Positions 17,135-24,736 of a stretch of 52,242 nt of DNA are shown piece after piece (within the stretch, counting starts at the first letter, position 1; the number at the start of each line of letters is the position of its first letter). Source of the stretch: Phormidium willei BDU 130791 (GTDB lineage: Bacteria; Cyanobacteriota; Cyanobacteriia; Cyanobacteriales; Geitlerinemataceae); assembly GCA_001637315.1 (NCBI GenBank), contig LSZA01000019.1, forward strand, positions 1-52,242. The letters run 5' to 3'. The notes beneath the pieces were generated by a model. It had not been told where the DNA came from. It saw nothing but the letters and a program-made list of their open reading frames with translations, and made no database searches. Both the position numbers and the translations under genes were made by a program.

Positions 17135-17728
17135 TTAGTCTTCCTGACCGCCACCATCTCCCCAAACCCATCGCAAATGAACCACTAACCCCGGCAACAA
17201 CCCCTCTTCCGCCAACGTTTCCGGGTCATCTAAACACTGCACCAACTCTCCTGGACAATAGCGGTAAACCCGTCGTGCATCTGGGTCGAGTAACCACCCC
17301 AATTGAGCGCCATTATCAATATATTCCTGCAACTTCCCTTGCAGCATGGTCAAGCTGTCCGTCGGAGACTTCAACTCCGCCACAAAATCAGGACAAATTG
17401 CAGCAAACTTACGGCGTTCCGCATCCGGGAGAGTTTGCCAACGTTCTATCTTAATCCAAGCCACATCAGGAGCGCGAATCGCACCATTCGGAAGTGTGAA
17501 GCCACTGGAGGAGTCGAAGGTGACACCGAGTTGATGCTGTTGATTCCACATCCATAGTTGCGCGGCGAGTCCCAGGTTTTGTTGGCCCGTTTGACTGGCG
17601 GAAGGGGTCATTGCAATGAGTTGACCTTGCGCAGTTCGTTCCAGGCGCAAGTCGGGGTTGTTTTGACACAGTTTTAGGAAGGTTTCATCGCTTAGGTTTA
17701 AGGTGGAGTCTAGGTTAAGGGTAATCAT
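17135..17728 (-). CDS. Uma2-family protein (copy B, intact)
   Basis: 197 residues with the full Uma2 pattern: T-F-L-K-L-C-Q-N-N-P near the N-terminus, R-A-P-D-V-A-W-I, F-V-A-E-L-K-S-P-T-D-S-L (E-x-K), L-Q-E-Y-I-D-N-G-A-Q-L-G-W-L-L-D-P and V-Y-R-Y. All PD-(D/E)xK positions are present, so the fold is probably catalytically competent. Its ATG overlaps the stop of copy A by 4 bp (17725-17728). A rearranged relic of this gene lies at 18541-18751. Function is unknown; the fold suggests nuclease activity. Confidence 0.88.
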   Translation of the reverse strand: MITLNLDSTLNLSDETFLKLCQNNPDLRLERTAQGQLIAMTPSASQTGQQNLGLAAQLWMWNQQHQLGVTFDSSSGFTLPNGAIRAPDVAWIKIERWQTLPDAERRKFAAICPDFVAELKSPTDSLTMLQGKLQEYIDNGAQLGWLLDPDARRVYRYCPGELVQCLDDPETLAEEGLLPGLVVHLRWVWGDGGGQED

Positions 17729-18318
17729 GACTCATCATTGGCCTGGGATGTTAACTGGACATTGTCATAAAGCACAGACAACTCCAGTTCAAAATCAAGA
17801 CTCTCCAACCGGAACCCTTCCCCCGCCTCATACTGAGCATAGCCCCACATCCGACCCTCATCACCTCGCCGGTAGAGTTCCACCGTCATCGACTGGGAAT
17901 CGACTAACACATACTCCTGCACACTCGGAATTTGACGATAGCATTTTAGTTTTGTACTGCGATCGCCCGCCGCCGTACTCGGAGACAACACCTCTACAAT
18001 CACCGTAGGATGTTTCACCGACCTTTGAGCCTGTAAATCCTCCGCATCACAAGTGACCACTAAATCAGGGTAAAAATAGCGTTCGTTCTTACTGTCCTCA
18101 ACCTTGACATCAGACACATTCGCTCGACAGCCTCGTTCCCGCAAAAACGGCCTCAAGGCACTGTAAAAGTTGAGGGCAAGATCATTATGAGGAATTGTCC
18201 CCCCCGTCATGGCTATAATTTCGCCATCGATGTACTCGTAGCGATAGTCCTGCTGGGCCTCCCAATCTAAATACTCTTGGGGAGTCAGGCGTGGGGGGAA
18301 ATCCGGTTGGGCAATCAT
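17725..18318 (-). CDS. Uma2-family protein (copy A, intact)
   Basis: 197 residues: L-T-P-Q-E-Y-L-D-W-E at the N-terminus, Y-E-Y-I-D-G-E-I-I-A-M-T-G-G-T-I, Y-P-D-L-V-V-T-C-D, V-I-V-E-V-L-S-P-S-T, then D-R-S-T-K-L-K-C-Y-R and V-Q-E-Y-V-L-V-D. Active-site residues look intact. Its first 30 codons, upstream spacer and a purH 3' fragment are duplicated next to the true purH at 19973-20244. It is translationally coupled to copy B. Confidence 0.9.
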   Translation of the reverse strand: MIAQPDFPPRLTPQEYLDWEAQQDYRYEYIDGEIIAMTGGTIPHNDLALNFYSALRPFLRERGCRANVSDVKVEDSKNERYFYPDLVVTCDAEDLQAQRSVKHPTVIVEVLSPSTAAGDRSTKLKCYRQIPSVQEYVLVDSQSMTVELYRRGDEGRMWGYAQYEAGEGFRLESLDFELELSVLYDNVQLTSQANDES

Positions 18319-18499
18319 GGGGAGTCCTCCATAGTGGATTTAGAGATGGTGTAGAGCGAGTCCAGACCCCTGAGGCCAGAGGTCTGGGCTATCCTCACTC
18401 TAGCAAATCCCTTAATGCAGGAAGTGGCGTACTCCCGTGAACACCATCACCAGCCCTAACTCATTGGCCGCCGCGATGGAATCCTTATCCCGGATACTG
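18228..18499. repeat. Segmental duplication, left copy (Uma2 start, spacer, purH 3' end)
   Basis: About 270 bp here align without gaps to 19973-20244 at a constant offset of 1745 bp with few mismatches. The block covers the first ~30 codons of a Uma2 gene, the ~95-bp spacer and the last ~28 codons of purH. Homology ends abruptly at 18499/20244 inside purH and at about 18228/19973 inside Uma2. Confidence 0.9.
18416..18499 (-). pseudogene. purH 3' fragment
   Basis: This 84-bp stretch repeats the end of the real purH (20161-20244) with a handful of substitutions and no start, then breaks into AT-rich sequence at 18500. It is non-functional and marks the breakpoint of the local duplication. Confidence 0.85.
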
Positions 18500-18540
18500 T
18501 ATCAAAAGTTTATAAATAACAAAACCATCCAGAAAAAACT

Positions 18541-18751
18541 CACCCCAAAACCCATCGCAAATGAACCACTAACCCCGGAAAAAACCCTACCCTGCCAGCG
18601 TTTCTGGGTCATCTAAACACGGCTATCGACTCTCCCGGACAATAGCGGTAAACCCGTCGTGCATCTGGGTCAAGTAACCACCCCAGTCGAGCGCCATTAT
18701 CGAGGTTTCATCGCTTAGGTTTAAGGTGGAGTCTAGGTTAAGGGTAATCAT
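18541..18751 (-). pseudogene. Uma2 copy-B relic with internal deletion
   Basis: The first ~45 bases from ATG 18751 and the last ~150 bases match the intact copy B (17135-17728), but about 360 bp of the middle are missing. Small indels in the 3' part (for example after CCCCGG at about 18577) further break the frame. It is clearly a dead copy. Its start codon region overlaps the end of the adjacent 146-residue gene, which uses bases of the relic as its stop. Confidence 0.85.
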
Positions 18752-19178
18752 AATTGGTCGCTGTGGCTAAAGGTGAACCGGTTAAAGATTCAATCGAGAG
18801 CGATCGCGCGATCGCCTCAATTTTATGATTCCCTCCGATATCAAAAAATAGGTGCATCCACTCCGAAGCCGGAAGAGAACGTTGTGCAAGCCAAGGAGAG
18901 GGAGTCACTTGACCCCATCCCACAATCGTCCCGAGATGTGTCGGTGTTTGAAGGTCTCCGTTGAGAGTGGGCTGCATTTGGATCTCTAAGTGAATACAGC
19001 CCTTGAGAATAAGTTTTAGGGGCTGATCCCCCGAGGCCACATCCGTCGTGATTCCCCGATCCTTGAGGTCCCAGTAATAGTTCAGATGCAGGACATAATT
19101 ATCAGGAAGCTGCCAACCCATGCCGAGTAATTCAGCTTCGGTAAAGTCATACTGTTGCCAGACCTCGTCAAATTGCAT
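18738..19178 (-). CDS. Hypothetical protein, candidate partner/immunity gene
   Basis: I do not recognise this 146-residue protein. It is soluble, acidic to neutral, with many aromatic residues (W-Q-Q-Y-D-F, L-N-Y-Y-W-D-L, S-E-W-M-H-L-F-F) and no signal or membrane segment. It starts 23 bp after the stop of the 107-residue toxin-like gene, the usual toxin-then-immunity order. Its last few residues and stop codon come from the Uma2 relic, so its original C-terminus may have been replaced by the rearrangement. Confidence 0.6.
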   Translation of the reverse strand: MQFDEVWQQYDFTEAELLGMGWQLPDNYVLHLNYYWDLKDRGITTDVASGDQPLKLILKGCIHLEIQMQPTLNGDLQTPTHLGTIVGWGQVTPSPWLAQRSLPASEWMHLFFDIGGNHKIEAIARSLSIESLTGSPLATATNYDYP

Positions 19179-19201
19179 AATGTTTGGGAGAATTAAGAAA
19201 A

Positions 19202-19525
19202 TTAGTTGGAAATCAGGAGAAAATGTGTTTCTCTCCGAGTGCCGGGTTGACCTAATTCATTCAGCGGTTGCTCACCCGGTCCGCCACCCCCAGGACCATT
19301 ATAAACTCGGGCATAACAGGAACCATTCGGTTTGCTCATGATTCTAACGCTGCCTTGAGATCCGGGATTGATCCAGATATGACCCTGACCACTTTTTGAA
19401 CCGCCCCGTGCTGCGATCGCAGTCCAAGCTGAAGCCATGAGTTTTGTTTCTAAGGTGGTTTTATCAACACCTTCTATCAGGAGAGCAAGGACATCCAACG
19501 CGGTGATAAGACGATCAGAGGACAT
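19202..19525 (-). CDS. Small protein resembling a polymorphic-toxin C-terminal domain
   Basis: 107 residues: a helical N-terminal half (M-S-S-D-R-L-I-T-A-L-D-V-L-A-L-L, then an Ala-rich stretch), followed by a Gly-rich half with S-V-R-I-M, Y-A-R-V-Y-N, G-Q-P-G-T-R and E-T-H. The order V-R-I-M / Y-x-R-x-Y-N / G-x-P / x-T-H resembles C-terminal domains of secreted polymorphic toxins, normally at the end of far longer proteins. Here it is standalone, so it may be an orphan toxin module or a fragment. The assignment is from pattern memory and is weak. Confidence 0.55.
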   Translation of the reverse strand: MSSDRLITALDVLALLIEGVDKTTLETKLMASAWTAIAARGGSKSGQGHIWINPGSQGSVRIMSKPNGSCYARVYNGPGGGGPGEQPLNELGQPGTRRETHFLLISN

Positions 19526-19546
19526 CGTTTAACTGATGTGAGCGAG

Positions 19547-19966
19547 AATTCCCCCATCTCAACGAAGTAGATGGGGGATGAAAGCGAACTGAGCGCGTAT
19601 CCGATTTAGTGCTAGAATAATCATGGTTGCGACCCACCCGAACTTTGGATTATCAGACAGCCTAACTTCAAAGTAAAGCATTAGCTTTCGGCGCAGAAAC
19701 ATTGTCAGATCGGGGAAAGAAGTATGACCGCTGGTTTTCAGGTTACGCCCTGTTGTAAATAAAGCTCCAAGTAATACTTGTCGGATAAAAAATTACTCCT
19801 TGGGAAGCAGGGAGTCTGCCTGTGGACGCGGTGTAAGACCGAAATCAGCTTACTGGTTAAGGCGACTGCGGATGAAGCGGGAAGCCTCGAAGACGAATAA
19901 AACCGTCCTTGAATTGAGTTGTAGTTGGAAGCCCCAACTTCAGCGAAGCAAGTTGGGGTACTTCAC
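19547..19966 (+). mobile_element. TnpB-less IS200/IS605-like element (relic or MITE-type derivative)
   Basis: The left end carries a 10-bp hairpin TCCCCCATCT/AGATGGGGGA (19550-19559 and 19569-19578) and the right end a 9-bp hairpin CCCCAACTT/AAGTTGGGG (19932-19940 and 19950-19958), with similar loops (AACGAAG and AGCGAAG). Subterminal hairpins and the GAAGCCCC...CTTCAC end are typical of cyanobacterial IS200/IS605 elements. The frame at 19800-19965 (+) reads A-C-G-R-G-V-R-P-K and L-R-M-K-R-E-A-S, like the C-terminal tail of TnpB, which normally overlaps the omega/reRNA. No transposase or complete tnpB remains in about 420 bp. The right end abuts a truncated Uma2 gene. Confidence 0.65.
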
Positions 19967-19972
19967 TGAAAT

Positions 19973-20063
19973 TGATGTACTCATAGCGATCGTCCTGCTG
20001 GGCCTCCCAATCTAAATACTCTTGGGGGGTAAGGCTTGAGGGAACATCCGGTTGGGCAATCAT
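19973..20063 (-). pseudogene. Uma2 copy-A relic truncated by the IS-like element
   Basis: From ATG 20063 the reading frame matches copy A for about 30 codons (M-I-A-Q-P-D-V-P, L-T-P-Q-E-Y-L-D-W-E, R-Y-E-Y-I) and then runs into the right end of the IS-like element. The remaining 85% of the gene is missing. Confidence 0.88.
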
Positions 20064-20244
20064 GGGGAGTCCTCCATCGTGGATTTAGAGATGGTGTAGA
20101 GCGAGTCCAGACCCCTGAGGCCAGAGGTCTGGGCTATCTTCAATCTAGCAAATCCCTTAATGCAGGAAGTGGCGCACCCCCGTGAACACCATCACTACCC
20201 CTAACTCATTGGCCGCTGCGATGGAATCCTTATCCCGGATACTG
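19973..20244. repeat. Segmental duplication, right copy
   Basis: This is the partner of 18228-18499 (offset 1745 bp, no gaps). This copy keeps the complete purH but only the first ~30 Uma2 codons, while the left copy keeps the complete Uma2 but only the last ~28 purH codons. That reciprocal pattern indicates a tandem duplication with later loss. Confidence 0.9.
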
Positions 20245-21704
20245 CCCCCCGGCTGGACAATGGCCGTAATTCCCGCTGCGGCAGCTGAACGCACGGAGTC
20301 GTCAAAGGGGAAGAAACCATCACTGGCTAGAGTCGCTCCCTGACAGCCCTCTCCCGCCTGTTCTAAGGCAATCTTAGCCGCACCAACACGGTTCATTTGT
20401 CCCGCGCCAATCCCCAGGGTGGTGCGGTCTTTGGTGACGACAATGGCATTGGATTTGACGTGTTTACAGACCTTCCAGGCAAAGAGTAACTCCTCTAACT
20501 CCTGCGGTGTGGGTTGCTTTTCCGTCACCACTTGCCAATCTTGGGTCTGTTCGACTAAATCATCGGCGGTTTGGACGAGGAAGCCGCCGGCAATGGCTTT
20601 GAGGGTTTCTCCAGTTCCCACGTTTAAGTCGGCCAGGGTTAATACTCGTAACTTGGATTTCTTGGCTAAAACCTCCCGCGCGGCTGCGTCACAGTCGGGG
20701 ACAATCACACATTCGAGGAAGGTTTTGGTCATAGCGGTAGCGGTTTCCGCATCCAGACAGCGGTTGAGGGCGACAATTCCGCCAAAGGCGGAGACGGAAT
20801 CGGCAGCAAAGGCTCGTTCATAGGCCTGTACCAGACTCTCCCCTAAGGCCACGCCGCAGGGATTAGTATGTTTCAACACCGCAGCAGCAGGGGGTTGGTC
20901 CTCTCCGAGAAATTCGGCGATGATGCGTCGCGCCGCTTCTAGGTCGACGAGGTTGTTGTAGCTGAGTTCTTTGCCCTGTAATTTCTCTGCTGCACCCCAA
21001 CCGCTGGGAGTTTGGCCCACTTGATACCAGGTGGCTTTTTGGTGGGGGTTCTCGCCGTAGCGGAGGGCTTGGATTTGACGGCCGGCAATGCCAAATTGCT
21101 CGGGGAGACTCTCGCTGTTGGCTTGTTGGTTGAGGTAGGTGGCGATCGCGCGATCGTATTGACAAGTATGCCAGAATCCGGCTGTGGCGCAATCCCGACG
21201 AAACTCAAAGGAGGGGTCCCCATGCTGACGCAGTTGTTCTAAATAGTCAGCATACTGGTTGGGGTTACAGAGAACCGTGAGATGTTGGAAGTTTTTGGCT
21301 GAGGCCCGCAACATGGCTGGACCGCCAATATCGATGTTTTCCACCGCATCGGCCAGGGTGACATCGGCCTTGGCAATGGTGGCCTCAAAGGGGTAGAGAT
21401 TCACCACCACCAGGTCAATGGGGCGAATCTCGTTGGCTTCTAAGTCCTGTTGATGCTCGGGCAGGTCGCGACGGGCTAAAATGCCCCCATGAACACGGGG
21501 GTGTAGGGTTTTGACTCGTCCGCCGAGGATTTCGGGGAAGCCGGTATAATCTGAGACTTTGGTAACTGGGATTCCCGCCTCGTTTAAGACCTTGGCGGTC
21601 CCACCGCTACTGATGATGTCAAACTGAAATTCCTCGACGAGCGATCGCCCCAGGTCCACAAGTCCGGTTTTATCGGATACGCTCAGCAGTGCTAGACGCG
21701 CCAC
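20157..21704 (-). CDS. purH: Bifunctional AICAR transformylase/IMP cyclohydrolase
   Basis: 515 residues, the usual PurH length, catalysing the last two steps of de novo IMP synthesis. The N-terminal cyclohydrolase domain has A-L-L-S-V-S-D-K-T-G, S-S-G-G-T-A and K-T-L-H-P-R-V-H-G-G-I-L. The transformylase domain has R-Y-G-E-N-P-H-Q-K-A, L-K-H-T-N-P-C-G-V-A and, near the end, D-G-F-F-P-F-D-D-S. It ends at the conserved R-H-F-x-H. The last codons are duplicated at 18416-18499. It is intact and unrelated in function to the island on its 3' side. Confidence 0.97.
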   Translation of the reverse strand: MARLALLSVSDKTGLVDLGRSLVEEFQFDIISSGGTAKVLNEAGIPVTKVSDYTGFPEILGGRVKTLHPRVHGGILARRDLPEHQQDLEANEIRPIDLVVVNLYPFEATIAKADVTLADAVENIDIGGPAMLRASAKNFQHLTVLCNPNQYADYLEQLRQHGDPSFEFRRDCATAGFWHTCQYDRAIATYLNQQANSESLPEQFGIAGRQIQALRYGENPHQKATWYQVGQTPSGWGAAEKLQGKELSYNNLVDLEAARRIIAEFLGEDQPPAAAVLKHTNPCGVALGESLVQAYERAFAADSVSAFGGIVALNRCLDAETATAMTKTFLECVIVPDCDAAAREVLAKKSKLRVLTLADLNVGTGETLKAIAGGFLVQTADDLVEQTQDWQVVTEKQPTPQELEELLFAWKVCKHVKSNAIVVTKDRTTLGIGAGQMNRVGAAKIALEQAGEGCQGATLASDGFFPFDDSVRSAAAAGITAIVQPGGSIRDKDSIAAANELGVVMVFTGVRHFLH

Positions 21705-21761
21705 AATGTTAGATTCCTTTCGAGTTACAACTTGTGTATTCTACCGGGGATTCCGTCCCAA

Positions 21762-22868
21762 CTACACCATCGAAGAGAGTTCCGTGGGCAGGGTCAGGAT
21801 CACCTGAGTGCCTTCCCCCGGCTCACTCTCAATCTCTAGGGTTCCCTGATTCAAATTGACGATGCGTTTGACAATCTCTAACCCCAATCCTGACCCTTGT
21901 TGTTCATAGAGTTTGCGATCGAACTGTTCATAGGCTCCCAACTGCTTAATCTGGTCGGGTTGTAAGCCACGACCGCGATCGCTCACGGTCACCTGCACCT
22001 GCTCCCCACTGGCTGTCAACTCGACCTGTACCGGGGTTCGGGCTTCTGAAAACTTGAAGGCATTATCCACCAATTCCTCTAACACCTTAATCAACCAGGT
22101 TTCGGGCATGGCCACTGGGCTATCTTGCAGGGAAATCGCTAAATCCTCAGCGCGATGGTGACGCTGCGCGATCGCCTGAATCCGGGCCGACACCGTTCCC
22201 GTCAGTTGCTCAGATTGCCCGGTAAACAACTCTCCACTGCGTTGTACATCGTCCTTGAGCAGTTCCAATTGAGCGTAGAGCAAGAAATTCTGAATTGAGT
22301 GATAGAGTCGTTCGGCTGAGGTGCGAATCCCCATCCCCATATCATAGACGTCCTCCGGCTCGATATCCTCATGCTCTTCACAGAGGAACGTGGCATAGCC
22401 GAGAATGCCGTTGAGGGGGGTCAATAACTCATGGGGGAGAGAACGAGTCAAATTCTGCCGCAGTTCCCCGAGACGCTGATTTGAGGACTGCTCCCAAAGT
22501 TGCTGTTTTTGCAATCGCGCCTCAACGGCCCCGATTAACTCCGTAATTGTAAAGGGTTTAGAGAGGTAATCATCGGCCCCTAAATTCATCCCCTCCCGCA
22601 CTTGCTGCTTTTCGGCTTTGGCTGTGAGAAAGATAAAGGGGACCGTTTGGAACCGCTCCTGACTGCGTAGATACGATAACACCCCATAGCCGTCGAGTTC
22701 CGGCATCATGATGTCACAGATAATGAGGTCGGGGGCGGTTTCCTGGGCGCGTTCTATGCCGATACGTCCATTAGAAGCCGTGAAGACGGTATGGTCGGCT
22801 TCCGAGAGGATTTCGGAAATAATTTCACAAATATCTTGCTCGTCTTCAATAACTAGAATTGTTGCCAT
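21762..22868 (-). CDS. Response regulator-histidine kinase (REC-HisKA-HATPase)
   Basis: 368 residues from ATG 22868. The REC domain (1-120) has E-D-E, phospho-acceptor D52 (I-I-C-D-I-M-M-P) and K104 (S-K-P-F). A HisKA-like helix follows with H146 in L-P-H-E-L-L-T-P-L-N-G, then HATPase_c with E-L-V-D-N-A-F-K-F-S, D-R-G-R-G-L and G-S-G-L-G-L-E-I-V. No sensor domain is visible, so input probably comes by phosphotransfer or protein contact. A longer start at 22931 would prepend 21 residues unlike the family. Its REC is very similar to that of the next protein upstream. Confidence 0.88.
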   Translation of the reverse strand: MATILVIEDEQDICEIISEILSEADHTVFTASNGRIGIERAQETAPDLIICDIMMPELDGYGVLSYLRSQERFQTVPFIFLTAKAEKQQVREGMNLGADDYLSKPFTITELIGAVEARLQKQQLWEQSSNQRLGELRQNLTRSLPHELLTPLNGILGYATFLCEEHEDIEPEDVYDMGMGIRTSAERLYHSIQNFLLYAQLELLKDDVQRSGELFTGQSEQLTGTVSARIQAIAQRHHRAEDLAISLQDSPVAMPETWLIKVLEELVDNAFKFSEARTPVQVELTASGEQVQVTVSDRGRGLQPDQIKQLGAYEQFDRKLYEQQGSGLGLEIVKRIVNLNQGTLEIESEPGEGTQVILTLPTELSSMV

Positions 22869-22978
22869 AGAAGGTTTGATCTGCGCAATTGCAAAACGGG
22901 GGACTAGAACAATCGGGAGGGTCGAGACCATTCGAGACAGGTAACCGGACCGCTACCTCAAGTATCCACGGGGGAGTG

Positions 22979-24736
22979 CTACCTCGATCGCAGCAGTTGG
23001 CTTAACTCGATCGCCGGCAGGGGACGGTGGAAGAAATAGCCCTGTCCCTGATCGCAGCTAAGTTGTTGTAAACAGGCTCGCTCCTCAGGGGTTTCGATGC
23101 CTTCGGCGATCGCCGTCAAGCCGATTTTATGAGCCATTTCGATGACCGCCTCGGTAATGATGGCATTTTTGCGGTGATGCTGTATACCCGCGACAAAGCA
23201 GCGATCAATTTTGAGCATATCAAAGGGAAATCGTTGCAAATAGCTCAGGGAGGAAAATCCAGTACCGAAGTCATCGATCGCAATGGAGACCCCTAAGGCT
23301 TTGAGTTGATTCAGGATGCGAACACTGGTATCAGGATCTCGGACTAAACAGGTTTCTGTGAGTTCTAACTCTAATGATCCGGGTTTTCGGTTAAAGCGAC
23401 GCAGAATCTGGACGAGCCGTTGGTAAAACTGGGGATCTTCAAATTGGCGGCCCGAGAGATTGACGGCGACACGGAGGGGAGGCAATCCCTGGGCTTCCCA
23501 GAGTTGGGCCTGATGACAGGCGGTTTCTAAAACCCACTCCCCCAGGCGGATGATCAGATCACTCTCCTCAGCGATGGGAATAAAACGATTGGGGGGAACT
23601 GAGCCTCGCTGGGGATGATGCCAACGCATCAGGGCTTCAACGCCGTAAATCTCACCGCTGTCGAGGTGGACTTGGGGTTGATACACCAGTAGCAATTCCG
23701 AGTTGGAGGTCTCTAAGGCACGACGGAGATCTTGCTCTAGGGCCAGGCGATCGCCGCGATCGCCCCGCAAGGCCCCACTATAGACCTCAACGGCACTTCC
23801 CCCCGAGGACTGAGCCTTCTCTCGGGCCTGTTGGCTATGGTGCAAGAGGGGATCGAGTTGCTGAGCATCCCGAGGATAGAAGGCAATTCCCAGGTTCAGT
23901 TGTAGTACGATATCCCCCTGATTGAGTGGGATGGGTTGACTGAGGTGATGAAAGAGGGCTTCAACCTGCGCTTGAGCCTGATACCGAGAACTAACTGGCG
24001 GCAGAACTAGCACAAATTCATTGCCATTGAGACGGGCTATCAGGGGCGAGTCCTGAGTAAAGAATGTTTGCAGCCGTTGTGCCAGAACTTGCAGACAGTG
24101 ATCTCCGCTGCTGTAGCCCAATTCAGCGTTAATCTCTCGTAACCGCTCCACCCCCACACAGACTAAGGGAACCAAGCTAGAGGCCTCCAGGGGCTCGAGT
24201 CGTTTAAGAAACCGCTCAAACTCCTGTCGCAGCCTCAGTTGATTGAGTAACCCCGTGAGCTGATCCTGACTCAATACCTGATTTAAACGCTCTCTCGCCT
24301 GCTCAAGTTGCTGTTGATAATGACTTTGGGTGCGCAGCAGTTGCTCCTGATGTCGCCGTGCGAGAACTGCCTGTCTTTTCAGCCGCATCCGCACGGCGGT
24401 CAGGAGTTCATCGCGGGTAAAGGGCTTGGTGAGATAGTCATCTGCCCCTAAATCCATGCCCACTCGGAAGTCAAGGCGATCGGCTTTAGCCGAGAGAAAG
24501 ATAAAGGGAATCTCATCGGTGATGGGATTGTCTTTGAGTTGGGCCAAGACCCCATAGCCATCCAACTCCGGCATCATGATGTCGCATAAAATCAAATCGG
24601 GGCGTTGGCGTTGGGCGAGTTGGTAGCCGAGAGCACCATTGTCAGCGGTCAGCACGTCAAACTTTTCAGTGGTTAATAGCTCACTGAGAATTTCTCGGAC
24701 ATGAGTTTCATCTTCAATCACGAGAATCGTCGTCAT
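22979..24736 (-). CDS. REC-GGDEF(degenerate)-EAL protein, predicted c-di-GMP phosphodiesterase
   Basis: 585 residues from ATG 24736, which overlaps the end of the upstream kinase gene by 23 bp; the longer in-frame start would lie deep inside that gene. REC has D52 (L-C-D-I-M-M-P-E-L-D-G). A coiled linker at about 121-160 precedes a GGDEF domain whose active-site motif is N-G-N-E-F (237-241) and which lacks the first metal Asp, so no cyclase activity is expected. The EAL domain is complete: E-A-L (367-369), N-L-S-G-R-Q-F, E-L-T-E-T, D-D-F-G-T-G-F-S-S-L, L-K-I-D-R, A-E-G-I-E-T and Q-G-Y-F-F. The kinase next door is a likely partner. Confidence 0.92.
   Translation of the reverse strand: MTTILVIEDETHVREILSELLTTEKFDVLTADNGALGYQLAQRQRPDLILCDIMMPELDGYGVLAQLKDNPITDEIPFIFLSAKADRLDFRVGMDLGADDYLTKPFTRDELLTAVRMRLKRQAVLARRHQEQLLRTQSHYQQQLEQARERLNQVLSQDQLTGLLNQLRLRQEFERFLKRLEPLEASSLVPLVCVGVERLREINAELGYSSGDHCLQVLAQRLQTFFTQDSPLIARLNGNEFVLVLPPVSSRYQAQAQVEALFHHLSQPIPLNQGDIVLQLNLGIAFYPRDAQQLDPLLHHSQQAREKAQSSGGSAVEVYSGALRGDRGDRLALEQDLRRALETSNSELLLVYQPQVHLDSGEIYGVEALMRWHHPQRGSVPPNRFIPIAEESDLIIRLGEWVLETACHQAQLWEAQGLPPLRVAVNLSGRQFEDPQFYQRLVQILRRFNRKPGSLELELTETCLVRDPDTSVRILNQLKALGVSIAIDDFGTGFSSLSYLQRFPFDMLKIDRCFVAGIQHHRKNAIITEAVIEMAHKIGLTAIAEGIETPEERACLQQLSCDQGQGYFFHRPLPAIELSQLLRSR

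Noticed and set aside
19530..19970. Group II intron or retron RNA reading of the structured region
   Set aside because: The paired subterminal hairpins, GAAGCCCC...CTTCAC end and TnpB-like tail fit an IS200/IS605 relic better; no domain V-like hairpin or reverse transcriptase is present.
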